NCBI RefSeq assembly: GCF_026094475.1
Contig: NZ_JAPELL010000001.1
Span: 124,001 to 188,000 of the forward strand
Reading direction: 5' to 3'
Source of the DNA: Homoserinimonas sedimenticola
GTDB taxonomy: Bacteria; Actinomycetota; Actinomycetes; Actinomycetales; Microbacteriaceae
DNA length: 64,000 bases
This document shows, piece by piece, positions 36,693 to 45,797 of this stretch. A program made the translations under genes and the position numbers. Numbering within the stretch: the first letter of the stretch is position 1; every line of letters starts with the position of its first letter. The notes below the pieces were generated by a model. The model was not told where the DNA came from. It did not search any database and was given only the letters and a program-made list of their open reading frames with translations.

Positions 36693-38117
36693 ATGACTTC
36701 TCCAGAAGATGCGGGCGCAATGTCGCAGGACCGGCAGCTCGAGGCCCTCTCGGCGGTCGTGCAGGAGGGGTTCCCCTCCGCCGTTGCCGATCTCTCCCGT
36801 CTCGTTCGCATCCCCTCGGTGTCCTGGCCCGCCTTCGACGAGCGGCACGTCGAGGAGAGCGCTGCCGCTGTGGCGAGCCTTTTGGAGGAGCTCGGCATCT
36901 TTGAGTCGGTCACAGTGTCGAGTGCGCCCAAAGCGGATGCCTCGGGGCAGGGCAAGCCGGCTGTGCTCGCGACCCGTCCCGCGCGCCGTGGCCGTCCGAC
37001 TGTGCTGCTCTACGCGCACCACGACGTCCAGCCGCCGGGGGACGAGGGGGAGTGGGATTCGCCCGCCTTCGAGCCGACCCTGCGTGGCGACCGTCTTTAC
37101 GGTCGTGGCTCGGCCGACGACAAGGCCGGAGTCATGGCGCATGTCGCTGCGATCCGCGCCCTCCGCGAGACCCTCGGTGACGACTTCGATCTGGGCATCA
37201 CGGTCTTCATCGAGGGCGAGGAGGAGGCCGGGTCTCCCTCGTTCGGCAATTTCCTCAGGCAGCACCGCGAGCAGCTCGCCTCGGATGTCATCGTGGTCGC
37301 CGACTCGGACAACTGGAGCATTGACACCCCATCGCTCACGGTGTCGCTCCGGGGCAATGTAGCCTTCGCGTTGGAGGTCCGCACGCTCGCTCATGCGTCG
37401 CACTCCGGCATGTTCGGGGGAGCGGTTCCCGACGCCATGATGGCGCTCGTGCGCATTCTCGCATCGTTTCACGACGAGGTGGGTGCGGTCGCGATCGAGG
37501 GACTCACGACGGCGCCGCTCGAGACTCCCGCGGACGACGAGTCTCGGCTCCGCGACGACGCCGGGCTTCTCGACGGCGTCACTCCCGTGGGGCGCGGCAA
37601 CATCCTGTCTCGGGTGTGGGCCCAGCCTGCCGTGACGGTGACAGGCATCGATGCACCGTCGGTCGCGAATGCGTCGAACACTCTTCTCCCCGTGGCGCGC
37701 GCTCGCGTGAGCGTTCGGATCGCACCCGGCCAGGATGCACAGGAGGCCTACGCCGCGATTCAGCGTCACATCGAGCGGCACACGCCGTTCGGCGCCCAGG
37801 TCTCGCTCGCCCATCCGGAGCTCGGCAATCCCTTCCTGGTGGACACCTCGGGCTGGGCCGTCGCGGAGGCTCGTGCGGCAATGGCGGATGCGTGGGGAGC
37901 AGACGCCGTTCTTGCTGGAGTGGGCGGCTCCATCCCCTTCATTGCGGATCTCGTCGATGAGTTCCCGTCCGCCCAGATCCTCGTGACAGGGGTTGAGGAT
38001 CCCGAGACTCGCGCGCACAGTCCCAACGAGTCGCTGCACCTCGGGGTTCTTCGCAGGGCGATCCTGACGGAGGCGCTCCTGCTCTCCCGCCTCAACACGC
38101 GCGACGACCTGGGGTAA
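36693..38117 (+). CDS. M20-family dipeptidase (metallopeptidase)
   Basis: Cytosolic zinc-dependent peptidase of the ArgE/DapE/carnosinase group, 474 aa. Metal-site motifs are LLYAHHDVQPPGDEGEW (His near residue 111), GRGSADDKAGVMAH near 139 (bridging Asp), FIEGEEEAGSPSF near 173 (general base and metal Glu), and HSPNESLHLG near 446. A lid domain is inserted at about 230-350. The ATG at 36693 has TAAGAT 7 nt upstream. Substrate is not evident; small dipeptides are typical of the subfamily. Confidence 0.88.
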   Translation: MTSPEDAGAMSQDRQLEALSAVVQEGFPSAVADLSRLVRIPSVSWPAFDERHVEESAAAVASLLEELGIFESVTVSSAPKADASGQGKPAVLATRPARRGRPTVLLYAHHDVQPPGDEGEWDSPAFEPTLRGDRLYGRGSADDKAGVMAHVAAIRALRETLGDDFDLGITVFIEGEEEAGSPSFGNFLRQHREQLASDVIVVADSDNWSIDTPSLTVSLRGNVAFALEVRTLAHASHSGMFGGAVPDAMMALVRILASFHDEVGAVAIEGLTTAPLETPADDESRLRDDAGLLDGVTPVGRGNILSRVWAQPAVTVTGIDAPSVANASNTLLPVARARVSVRIAPGQDAQEAYAAIQRHIERHTPFGAQVSLAHPELGNPFLVDTSGWAVAEARAAMADAWGADAVLAGVGGSIPFIADLVDEFPSAQILVTGVEDPETRAHSPNESLHLGVLRRAILTEALLLSRLNTRDDLG

Positions 38118-38217
38118 ACCCTCTCCCTTCAGGGAATGGTTTCCCATCTGCCCGCGTTTACACTGGAATGAGCACCGGGGGCGGACATCCGACGGTGCCG
38201 AGACGTGAGGAGACGGC

Positions 38218-38601
38218 ATGACCGACACGACCGTGAACAACGCGACCCTGGCCGACACGACGGCGGATGCTCCCGCTCACGGCGTCTCGCTGACTGACGC
38301 CGCTGCGACCAAGGTCAAGTCCCTTTACGAGCAGGAGGGCCGCGACGACCTGCGCTTGCGCATCGCCGTGCAGCCCGGCGGATGCTCGGGGCTGATCTAT
38401 CAGCTCTACTTCGATGAGCGGCTGCTCGACGGCGACGCGACTGTCGACTTCGACGGCGTCGAGGTCGTCGTCGACAAGATGAGCGTGCCCTACCTCGACG
38501 GCGCGAGCATCGATTTCGAGGACACGATTCAGAAGCAGGGTTTCACGATCGACAATCCGAATGCGACGGGCAGCTGCGCCTGCGGGGATTCGTTCCACTA
38601 G
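38218..38601 (+). CDS. erpA: A-type iron-sulfur cluster carrier (ErpA/IscA family)
   Basis: Carrier delivering Fe-S clusters to target proteins. The 127 aa have a Thr/Ala-rich start and the family core GVSLTDAAATKVKSL. Three conserved cysteines are present: VQPGGCSGLIY near residue 59 and SCACGDSF at the C-terminus. The ATG follows TGAGGAGACGGC. TACACT at 38159-38164 is a plausible -10. It is followed by a strong hairpin and then the cytochrome oxidase genes, a neighbourhood shared with other actinobacteria. Confidence 0.93.
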   Translation: MTDTTVNNATLADTTADAPAHGVSLTDAAATKVKSLYEQEGRDDLRLRIAVQPGGCSGLIYQLYFDERLLDGDATVDFDGVEVVVDKMSVPYLDGASIDFEDTIQKQGFTIDNPNATGSCACGDSFH

Positions 38602-38620
38602 ACGTTTCATACCGATCATC

Positions 38621-38653
38621 GGGAGGGGAAGCCGCGACGCGGCTTCCCCTCCC
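38621..38653 (+). terminator. Strong hairpin after erpA
   Basis: A perfect 15-bp stem (GGGAGGGGAAGCCGC and its complement) has a 3-nt loop GAC. GCCGTTT follows instead of a full U-run. It separates erpA from the ctaC transcript. Confidence 0.8.
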
Positions 38654-38731
38654 GCCGTTTCGTGAAAGCGCCGGCTGACGGTGTCGGCGTTCGTTGGCGC
38701 GTCACGGGAGCGGTAGGCTGGTTCGTGTCAA

Positions 38732-38737
38732 TAGACT
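38732..38737 (+). promoter_or_regulatory. Candidate -10 (TAGACT) of the ctaC-ctaD-ctaF operon
   Basis: TAGACT lies 38 bp before the ctaC GTG, leaving a short leader that carries GAGAGG as ribosome site. No convincing -35 is seen. Confidence 0.4.
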
Positions 38738-38775
38738 GAGTTCGATCCAGTCCCGCGTCATCCGAGAGGTCACAG

Positions 38776-39651
38776 GTGCGCTCTAACCGCCGTCTTCGAT
38801 GGGCTGCCCTCCCCGTGGCAGCATCCCTTGTTGTCGTCCTAGCAGGATGCACGCAGGCGCAGCTGCGCGGCTTCATGCCGGGCGAGCCCGGTGTCACGAA
38901 TCACAGCGACCGCATCACGGGGCTCTGGACGACCTCGTGGATGATCCTGCTCGTGGTCGGCCTCGTCACCTGGGGTCTCATCCTGTGGGCGGCCATCGCC
39001 TACCGACGCCGTAAGGGCCAGTCGGGGCTTCCTGTCCAGCTCCGCTACAACATGCCGATCGAGATCCTCTATACGGTCGTGCCCTTCATCCTCGTGATCG
39101 GCTTCTTCGCCTTCACGGCGCGCGACCAGGCCGCGATCGAGGAGCCGATTGACGACCCCGACGTGCAGATCGAGGTCTATGGCAAGCGCTGGGCCTGGGA
39201 CTTCAATTACCTCAACGAGGGCCCGGGGGGCGATGGCGTCTACTACCAGGGAATTCAGGCGCAGGAGAGGGACGAGTCTCCCTACATCGACTACGACCAG
39301 CTGCCCGTGCTGTACCTCCCGGTCGATCAGACGGTTGAGATCAAGCTCGAGAGCCGTGACGTGATTCACTCCTTCTGGGTTGTTGACTTCTTGTACAAGA
39401 AGGACACAGTCCCAGGCAAGAGCAACTACATGTACTTCACTCCCCAGGAGGAGGGCGAGTACATCGGAAAGTGTGCCGAGCTCTGTGGTGAGTACCACGC
39501 GCTCATGCTCTTCAAGGTCAAGGTCGTCTCGCAGGCCGAGTACGACGACTACATCCAGAGCCTCGTCGATGCCGGCAACACGGGAACACGCGGGCCTGAG
39601 TACAACACGAACAGCAACCTGCCGGGCACCGAGCCCGTGCGCCCAGAGTAA
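38776..39651 (+). CDS. ctaC: Cytochrome c oxidase subunit II (CtaC), lipoprotein
   Basis: Subunit of aa3 oxidase that takes electrons through the CuA centre. The 291 aa start with a lipoprotein signal ending in VVLAGC (Cys25). Two membrane helices follow (about 55-78 and 95-115), then the CuA cupredoxin domain outside the membrane. The copper ligands are seen in CAELCGEYHALM: Cys233, Cys237, His241, Met244. An insertion near 150-175 (EGPGGDGVYYQGIQ) is typical of actinobacterial subunit II. The start is GTG with GAGAGG upstream. ctaD begins 9 bp downstream. Confidence 0.96.
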   Translation: MRSNRRLRWAALPVAASLVVVLAGCTQAQLRGFMPGEPGVTNHSDRITGLWTTSWMILLVVGLVTWGLILWAAIAYRRRKGQSGLPVQLRYNMPIEILYTVVPFILVIGFFAFTARDQAAIEEPIDDPDVQIEVYGKRWAWDFNYLNEGPGGDGVYYQGIQAQERDESPYIDYDQLPVLYLPVDQTVEIKLESRDVIHSFWVVDFLYKKDTVPGKSNYMYFTPQEEGEYIGKCAELCGEYHALMLFKVKVVSQAEYDDYIQSLVDAGNTGTRGPEYNTNSNLPGTEPVRPE

Positions 39652-39660
39652 GGCGAGATC

Positions 39661-41415
39661 ATGAGCACCACTACGGAGAGTCGTCCAGAGGCCGCACCCA
39701 CCGCCGGTAGCGCCACGGCGAGCCACACGATGTCGCCCAGCGCACGCCGCAAGGGCAACGTCCTCGTGAACTGGATCACGTCGACCGACCACAAGACGAT
39801 CGGGTACATGTACCTCATCAGCTCGTTCGTCTACTTCTGCATCGGCGGAGTGATGGCCCTCATCATCCGCGCGCAGCTCTTCGCGCCCGGGCTTGACCTG
39901 CTGCAGACCAAGGAGCAGTACAACCAGCTGTTCACGATGCACGGCACGATCATGCTTCTCATGTTCGCGACGCCGCTATTCGCGGGTTTCGCGAACGTGA
40001 TCATGCCCCTGCAGATCGGCGCCCCGGATGTCGCGTTCCCGCGTCTCAACGCGTTCGCGTACTGGCTCTATAGCTTCGGTAGCCTCATGGCGGTCGCAGG
40101 CTTCCTCACCCCGCAGGGTGCGGCATCCTTCGGTTGGTTTGCCTACACCCCGCTCTCGACGACGACGTTCACGCCCGGCGTGGGCGGCCATCTCTGGGTG
40201 GTTGGACTCGCGATCTCGGGCTTCGGCACGATCCTCGGTGCCGTGAACTTCATCACGACGATCATCGCGATGCGCGCTCCGGGCATGACCATGTGGCGCA
40301 TGCCGATCTTCACCTGGAACACGCTTGTCACTTCGATCCTGGTCCTCATGGCGTTCCCGGTTCTCGCTGCCGCCATGTTCGGTCTCGCGGCCGACCGTCT
40401 CTTCGGGGCGCATATCTACAACGTGGACGCGGGGGGTGCCATCCTCTGGCAGCACCTCTTCTGGTTCTTCGGCCACCCCGAGGTGTACATCATCGCCCTG
40501 CCGTTCTTCGGCATCGTGTCCGAGGTGTTCCCGGTCTTCAGTCGTAAGCCGATCTTCGGCTACAAGACGCTCGTCTACGCGACGATCGCCATCGCGGCGT
40601 TGTCGGTGACGGTCTGGGCGCACCACATGTACGTCACGGGCTCGGTACTGTTGCCCTTCTTCGCACTCATGACGATGCTGATCGCCGTGCCGACGGGCGT
40701 GAAGATCTTCAACTGGATCGGGACGATGTGGCGTGGCTCGGTGACCTTCGAGACACCGATGCTGTGGGCGATCGGCTTCATCGTGACGTTCGTCTTCGGC
40801 GGACTGACCGGCGTGATTCTCGCGTCGCCGCCGCTCGACTTCGCGGTCTCCGACACGTACTTCGTCGTCGCCCACTTCCACTACGTGGTGTTCGGCACCG
40901 TCGTGTTCGCGATGTTCAGCGGCTTCTACTTCTGGTGGCCGAAGTGGACTGGCAAGATGCTCAACGAGCGCCTCGGCAAGATCCACTTCTGGGTGCTTTT
41001 CATCGGCTTCCACACGACCTTCCTCATCCAGCACTGGCTCGGCGTCGTCGGCATGCCGCGGCGCTACGCCGTGTACCAGCCTGAGGATGGCTACACGTGG
41101 ATGAACCAGCTTTCGACGATCGGTGCGATGATCCTCGGGGTCTCGCTGATCCCGTTCCTCCTCAACGTGTACCTGACTGCGCGCAAGGCACCCAAGGTGA
41201 CGGTCAACGACCCGTGGGGCTACGGCCGCTCCCTCGAGTGGGCGACATCGTGCCCGCCCCCGCGCCACAACTTCACGTCCATCCCGCGTATCCGTTCGGA
41301 GTCCCCGGCCTTCGACCTGCACCACCCGGAGGCGGGCATCCCGGTCGGTGTGGGTCCTGCGAAGGACGCCCCCGACGCCCCCGTGTACGACAGCGCCGAC
41401 GAGAAGGTGAAGTAG
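39661..41415 (+). CDS. ctaD: Cytochrome c oxidase subunit I (CtaD)
   Basis: Catalytic haem-copper subunit of the aa3 terminal oxidase, 584 aa with twelve membrane helices. Visible signatures include [12 protein letters not shown] near residue 41, [12 protein letters not shown] near 91 (haem a ligand His) and [20 protein letters not shown] near 265 (split; CuB His and the cross-linked Tyr). HHMYVTGS near 321 and [10 protein letters not shown] near 402 (haem ligands) follow. K-pathway and D-pathway residues are not examined one by one. The C-terminal tail is hydrophilic and Asp/Ala/Pro-rich. The qcr and ctaE genes are not in the window. Confidence 0.97.
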   Translation: MSTTTESRPEAAPTAGSATASHTMSPSARRKGNVLVNWITSTDHKTIGYMYLISSFVYFCIGGVMALIIRAQLFAPGLDLLQTKEQYNQLFTMHGTIMLLMFATPLFAGFANVIMPLQIGAPDVAFPRLNAFAYWLYSFGSLMAVAGFLTPQGAASFGWFAYTPLSTTTFTPGVGGHLWVVGLAISGFGTILGAVNFITTIIAMRAPGMTMWRMPIFTWNTLVTSILVLMAFPVLAAAMFGLAADRLFGAHIYNVDAGGAILWQHLFWFFGHPEVYIIALPFFGIVSEVFPVFSRKPIFGYKTLVYATIAIAALSVTVWAHHMYVTGSVLLPFFALMTMLIAVPTGVKIFNWIGTMWRGSVTFETPMLWAIGFIVTFVFGGLTGVILASPPLDFAVSDTYFVVAHFHYVVFGTVVFAMFSGFYFWWPKWTGKMLNERLGKIHFWVLFIGFHTTFLIQHWLGVVGMPRRYAVYQPEDGYTWMNQLSTIGAMILGVSLIPFLLNVYLTARKAPKVTVNDPWGYGRSLEWATSCPPPRHNFTSIPRIRSESPAFDLHHPEAGIPVGVGPAKDAPDAPVYDSADEKVK

Positions 41416-41421
41416 CAACAA

Positions 41422-41892
41422 ATGAAGGTCAACGCCAACATCTTCTGGCTCCTCGCCGTCTTCTTCGCTGTCGTTGCCGTCGCGTACAGCATCTGGAGCT
41501 ACTTCGTGTCGCTCGCACAGATCGAGGACTACGCGCAGCGTGTGGGGCCGGGCGGTATCACCGAGGGCCACCCCGAGTGGGTGGGCACAATCGCGCTCGC
41601 CCTCTGCGCGGTGCTCGCCGGTTTCATCGCCTTCTACATCGGCAAGGTGCACAAGGCCCAGGGCGGCGAGCTGCCCGAAGATCGCCTCGATGCAAACATC
41701 GACGATGGCGATCCCGAACTGGGGCACTTCAGCCCCTGGAGCTGGTGGCCGATCGTACTTGCCGGTGCAGGGTCGCTGGTGATGCTGGGTCTTGCCGTTG
41801 GGGTGTGGATCTCCTTCATCGGTGCTGCGCTCACCTTCGTCGCCATCGTCGGGTGGGTCTATGAGTACTACCGCGGCAACTTCAGCCACTGA
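41422..41892 (+). CDS. ctaF: Cytochrome c oxidase subunit IV, actinobacterial type (CtaF)
   Basis: Small accessory subunit of the actinobacterial supercomplex oxidase. The 156 aa have four membrane helices in two pairs (about 5-27, 47-70, 100-120, 122-145). Between the pairs are the family-like segments GGITEGHPEWVGTIAL and DANIDDGDPELGHFSPWSWWP (split). It starts 6 bp after ctaD. The last 32 nt overlap the GNAT gene in another frame, which suggests coupled translation. Confidence 0.9.
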   Translation: MKVNANIFWLLAVFFAVVAVAYSIWSYFVSLAQIEDYAQRVGPGGITEGHPEWVGTIALALCAVLAGFIAFYIGKVHKAQGGELPEDRLDANIDDGDPELGHFSPWSWWPIVLAGAGSLVMLGLAVGVWISFIGAALTFVAIVGWVYEYYRGNFSH

Positions 41893-42322
41893 GGTTGCGA
41901 TACGCAGGGCGTCGTCGGCAGATGCCGACGGCGTCTTCGCGCTGGTTGCGCAGCTCTCCGAAACCTACGACGTCGAGCGGTCAGCCTTTGACGCCGCGTT
42001 TGAGGACGCCGTTGAGCACCCGACGCGCAATGTGCTTCTTGTGGCGGAGAATGGCGATCGCATCCTCGGCTACGCGCTTATGACGGTCGCCCGCCTGATG
42101 TACACACGCGCGGATGCGGCACAGATCCAGGAACTCATCGTCGACGAGGGTCATCGCGGTCTCGGCATCGGCAGTCGACTGGTTTGGGCTGTAGAGGACA
42201 TCTGCCTCGAGCTCGGCTTGCAGCAGCTCACGGTGGCAAGTAGCCGTGCGCCAGCGTTCTATGATCGGCTCGACTTCCGATCCACGGCCGACTACCTCAA
42301 GAAGGTCTTCCGCAGCGAGTAG
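41861..42322 (+). CDS. GNAT-family N-acetyltransferase
   Basis: Predicted acetyl-CoA-dependent acyltransferase of 153 aa. It has the GNAT fold order: VAIRRASSADADGVFALV start, VLLVAENGDRILGYAL (beta 4) and IQELIVDEGHRGLGIGSRLV (split), which holds the acetyl-CoA motif RGLGIG. A C-terminal SRAPAFYDRLDFR is typical. The substrate is unknown. The only reasonable in-frame ATG (41861) lies inside ctaF, giving a 32-nt overlap. It is the last gene before the bidirectional terminator at 42336-42374. Confidence 0.85.
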   Translation: MSTTAATSATEVAIRRASSADADGVFALVAQLSETYDVERSAFDAAFEDAVEHPTRNVLLVAENGDRILGYALMTVARLMYTRADAAQIQELIVDEGHRGLGIGSRLVWAVEDICLELGLQQLTVASSRAPAFYDRLDFRSTADYLKKVFRSE

Positions 42323-42335
42323 GACGTTCTTGACG

Positions 42336-42374
42336 GCGAAAGGGCCCCGCAGCGTAAGCTGCGGGGCCCTTCGC
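42336..42374. terminator. Bidirectional terminator between GNAT gene and fadB
   Basis: A long stem (GCGAAAGGGCCCCGCAG and its near-complement CTGCGGGGCCCTTCGC) closes on a 6-nt loop between convergent genes. The GAAAGG/CCTTC base of the stem gives short A/T runs for both directions. Confidence 0.82.
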
Positions 42375-42395
42375 ATGAGTCAGAGTCACGGCCCG

Positions 42396-44525
42396 TCAGG
42401 CGTGCTCGATCCCGCGAATCTGGGGAGTGTGGAACGTCCCACCAAAGACCCGCTCGGATGCGCCGACCCTGTCGAGGTAGGGCGTCGCGCCGCCCATCTG
42501 GAACGGCCAGCCGGCACCGAGGATCATGCAGAGGTCGATGTCCTCGGCGGCCGCGACGACGCCGTCGTCTAGCATGCGCTTGATCTCATCGGCGAGCCCG
42601 TCTTCGAGTCGACGGAGAATCTCCTCGCGGCTCATGGGCGTCGTTCCGCCGGAGACGATCTTGACGGCCTGCTTGTCGAAGCCCTTGATCTCGCCCTTCT
42701 TGTTTCGCTCGAAGATCGCCCCGTGCTCAGCGAGCCGGTGCAGGTTCTCGCTCTCGAAGAAGCGCTCGGGGAACGCCGCGTGGTGAGTGTCCAGCACGTG
42801 GGCCCCGACCTTGAGTCCGACGAGTTCGAGCAGCTCGAAGGGGGACATCGGCAGGCCCAGGGGATCCGCTGCCGTGTTCACCACCTCGAACGGTGTGCCC
42901 GTGTCGACCGCATGCATCGCCTCGCCCAAGAGTTTTGCGAGTACACGGTTGACGACGAACCCAGGAGTGTCCGCCGTGATGACCGCCGTCTTGTAGAGCT
43001 TGCTGGCCGTCACCATCGCGGTACTGAGTGTCTCGTCGTCGGTCTTCGGTGTCTTGACGACCTCGATGAGCGGCATGACCGCGACAGGGTTGAAGAAGTG
43101 GAATCCGACGAGCCGCTCGGGGTGGGTGAGCTTCGCACCGATCTGCTCGACGGACAGCGACGAGGTGTTGGTCGCGAGCACAGCAGTCGCTGAGACATGC
43201 TGTTCGATCTCGGCGAAGACGTCCTGCTTCGCCTCGAGGTTCTCGAAGATTGCCTCGATGACCCAGTCGGCGTCGGCGAAGTCCGCCTTGTTGGTGGTCC
43301 CCGTGACGAGAGCCTTGAGCCGGTTGCTGTCGTCGCTCGAGAGCTTGCCCTTGGCGTGCAGCTTGTCGATCTCTCCGTGGATGTAGGCGAGACCCTTGTC
43401 GATCTGCTCCTGCGAGATATCGGTGATGACGACGGGCACCTTGAGCCTGCGTACGAAGAGCAGGGCGAACTGCTGCGCCATGAGGCCCGCGCCGATGACG
43501 CCGATCTTCGTGACAGGCTTCGCGAGCGCCTTGTCGGGCGCGCCGGCCGGGCGCTTGCCGCGCTTCTGCACGAGATTGAAGGCGTAGATGCTCGCGACGA
43601 ACTGGTCGCCCGCGACGAGCTCCGCGAGCTTCTCATCCTCCGCCGCGAAACCCGTCGCCTTGTCGCTCTTCTTGGCAGCCTTGAGCAGTTCCAGGGCGGC
43701 GTAGGGAGACTTCGCGACCGTGCCGATGCGCTCCTCGAGCATCTTCTTCGCCACGCTGATGGCGATATCCCACTTGAAGGCGCGCTCGGCCTTGCCCGGC
43801 TCGTTCGGTCGCGTGACCTTCGTGGTGCCGGAGATGACGCCGTCCGCCCAGCGGATGGACTCCTCGAGGTAGTTCGCGGGGTCGAAGATCGCGTCGGCGA
43901 TGCCCATGTCGAAGGCCTGCTGCGGCTTCAGCATGGTGTTGTTCTTGAGCGGGTTCTGAATAACGACCTTGAGCGCGTTCTCGATGCCGATCAGGTTGGG
44001 CAGCAACCAGGCTCCGCCCCAACCGGGGATGAGCCCGAGGAAGACCTCGGGAAGCGCCACCCCGGCACCAGAGCGGTCGATCGTGCGGTAATTGGCGTTG
44101 AGAGCCACCTCAAGGCCGCCACCGAGGGCGAGGCCGTTGATGAAGACGAAGGAGGGGACGCCGAGATCCTCGAGCTTGCCGAAGACATGGTGACCGAGCT
44201 GTCCCAACTTCTTCGCCGCATCCCTGCTCGGGATCTCACTCACCTTGCTGAGGTCGGCACCCGCGGCGAGGATGTATTGCTTGCCGGTGATCGCGAGTCC
44301 TGCGATCTCACCGTGAGCCGCGCGCGACTTCTGTGCGTCGAGCACCTCGCCGAGTTCGAGGAGGCCGAGCGGGCCGAAGGTGTTGGGTCGGGTGTGATCC
44401 TTGCCGTTGTCGAGAGTCACGAGCGCGAGCGTGCGTCCGCCCGACAGCGGGACATCCGTAACGTACGAGTGCGTCACGACCTCATCGGTGGACAGTTCCT
44501 TGAGTTCGTCGAACTGCGACGTCAT
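42396..44525 (-). CDS. fadB: Fatty acid oxidation complex alpha subunit (enoyl-CoA hydratase / 3-hydroxyacyl-CoA dehydrogenase)
   Basis: Bifunctional beta-oxidation enzyme, 709 aa. The N-terminal crotonase domain (about residues 1-290) has AGLAITGKQYILAAGADLS (oxyanion region) and GLALGGGLEVAL. The dehydrogenase domains (about 330-700) have GVIGAGLMAQQFA for NAD binding, ATNTSSLSVEQ and GFHFFNPVAVMPLIEVV with the catalytic His. The ATG overlaps the thiolase stop (ATGA), so fadA and fadB are translationally coupled with the thiolase first. It is the trifunctional-alpha-like form common in actinobacteria. A hairpin follows the stop. Confidence 0.94.
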   Translation of the reverse strand: MTSQFDELKELSTDEVVTHSYVTDVPLSGGRTLALVTLDNGKDHTRPNTFGPLGLLELGEVLDAQKSRAAHGEIAGLAITGKQYILAAGADLSKVSEIPSRDAAKKLGQLGHHVFGKLEDLGVPSFVFINGLALGGGLEVALNANYRTIDRSGAGVALPEVFLGLIPGWGGAWLLPNLIGIENALKVVIQNPLKNNTMLKPQQAFDMGIADAIFDPANYLEESIRWADGVISGTTKVTRPNEPGKAERAFKWDIAISVAKKMLEERIGTVAKSPYAALELLKAAKKSDKATGFAAEDEKLAELVAGDQFVASIYAFNLVQKRGKRPAGAPDKALAKPVTKIGVIGAGLMAQQFALLFVRRLKVPVVITDISQEQIDKGLAYIHGEIDKLHAKGKLSSDDSNRLKALVTGTTNKADFADADWVIEAIFENLEAKQDVFAEIEQHVSATAVLATNTSSLSVEQIGAKLTHPERLVGFHFFNPVAVMPLIEVVKTPKTDDETLSTAMVTASKLYKTAVITADTPGFVVNRVLAKLLGEAMHAVDTGTPFEVVNTAADPLGLPMSPFELLELVGLKVGAHVLDTHHAAFPERFFESENLHRLAEHGAIFERNKKGEIKGFDKQAVKIVSGGTTPMSREEILRRLEDGLADEIKRMLDDGVVAAAEDIDLCMILGAGWPFQMGGATPYLDRVGASERVFGGTFHTPQIRGIEHA

Positions 44526-45724
44526 TTCTTCTTCCTCCCAGTGAAGTGCGGGTTCTCCCAGATAACCGATCCGCCCTGCCCGAGGCCGACGCACATGGCG
44601 GTCAGGCCGTAGCGAACCTCCGGGTGCTCCTCGAACTGGCGGGCGAGCTGAATCATGAGCCGCACGCCTGACGATGCGAGGGGGTGTCCCACTGCGATCG
44701 AGCCGCCCCACTTGTTGACGCGGGGGTCGTCGTCGGCGATCCCGAAGTGGTCGAGTAAGGAGAGGACCTGCACGGCGAACGCCTCATTGAGTTCAAAGAG
44801 ACCGATGTCGTCGATCGAGAGGCCCGCCTTAGCGAGGGCTTTCTCCGTTGAGGGGATCGGGCCGATTCCCATGATCTCCGGCTCGACGCCGGCGAAGGCA
44901 TAGCCCACGAGCCGCATCCGCGGGGTGAGGCCGAGTTCCTTGGCCGCCCGCCCGCTTGCGAGCAGGCTCACTGTCGCGCCGTCGTTGAGCCCGGAGGAGT
45001 TACCGGCGGTGACCCGACCGTGCGGGCGGAACGGAGTCTTGAGTCCCGCGAGTCCCTCCATCGTCGTTTCCGGACGCGGTGCCTCGTCGCGTGTCGCAAG
45101 TCCCCAGCCCTCTGCCGTCTTGACGGCCACCGGCACGAGGTCGGGGTCGATCTTGCCCGCAGCGACCGCAGCGGCGAACTTCTGCTGGCTTCCCAGCGCA
45201 AAACGGTCGGCCCGCTCCTTCGTGATTGCGGGGAGGCGGTCGTGAATCTTCTCCGCCGTGTTGCCCATGTTGAGCGCCTCGGGGTTGACGAGCTTCTCGG
45301 CGACGAAGCGGGGATTGGGGTCCACGCCCGAGCCCATCGGGTGATGTCCCATGTGCTCGACGCCACCCGCGATCGCGAGGTCATAGGCGCCGAGGGCGAT
45401 GCCACCCGCGATGGTCGTCACGGAGGTCATGGCACCCGCGCACATGCGGTCGATCGCGTAGCCGGGAACCGTCTGGGGGAGACCCGCGAGGATCGCCGTG
45501 CTGCGGCCCAGAGTCAGGCCCTGGTCGCCGGACTGGGTGGTCGCGGCGATTGCCACCTCGTCGATCCGGTCTTTCGGCACGGACGGGTTCCGCTCGAGCA
45601 GAGCGATCATCGCTTTGACCACCAGGTCATCGGCGCGGGTGTTCCAGTACATCCCCTTCTCGCCCGCACGTCCGAAGGGAGTCCTCACCCCGTCGACGAA
45701 CACGACATCTTGCATTTCGGCCAC
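44522..45724 (-). CDS. fadA: Acetyl-CoA acyltransferase (3-ketoacyl-CoA thiolase)
   Basis: Thiolytic cleavage of 3-ketoacyl-CoA, last step of beta-oxidation. It is about 400 aa with DVVFVDGVRTPFGRAG at the start. The active-site Cys lies in DRMCAGAMTSV near residue 90, the catalytic His in GHPLASSGVR near 354, and a second Cys in CVGLGQGGSVI near 386. GTG at 45724 has AAGGAGG 4 bp upstream; ATG at 45715 is the alternative 3 codons later. TAGGAT on the minus strand at 45754-45759 is a possible -10 of the fadA-fadB operon. Confidence 0.94.
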   Translation of the reverse strand: MAEMQDVVFVDGVRTPFGRAGEKGMYWNTRADDLVVKAMIALLERNPSVPKDRIDEVAIAATTQSGDQGLTLGRSTAILAGLPQTVPGYAIDRMCAGAMTSVTTIAGGIALGAYDLAIAGGVEHMGHHPMGSGVDPNPRFVAEKLVNPEALNMGNTAEKIHDRLPAITKERADRFALGSQQKFAAAVAAGKIDPDLVPVAVKTAEGWGLATRDEAPRPETTMEGLAGLKTPFRPHGRVTAGNSSGLNDGATVSLLASGRAAKELGLTPRMRLVGYAFAGVEPEIMGIGPIPSTEKALAKAGLSIDDIGLFELNEAFAVQVLSLLDHFGIADDDPRVNKWGGSIAVGHPLASSGVRLMIQLARQFEEHPEVRYGLTAMCVGLGQGGSVIWENPHFTGRKKK

Positions 45725-45797
45725 AACGCCTCCTTGGTCTGGGATCTGGCTTGATCCTAGGTGGGCGGTTTTTCGGTCCGGAATCCTTTGCACCTTC

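Noticed and set aside
42396-45724. Mobile element or horizontally acquired fad region
   Set aside because: Codon use and GC look like the neighbours, with no insertion sequence ends or repeats.
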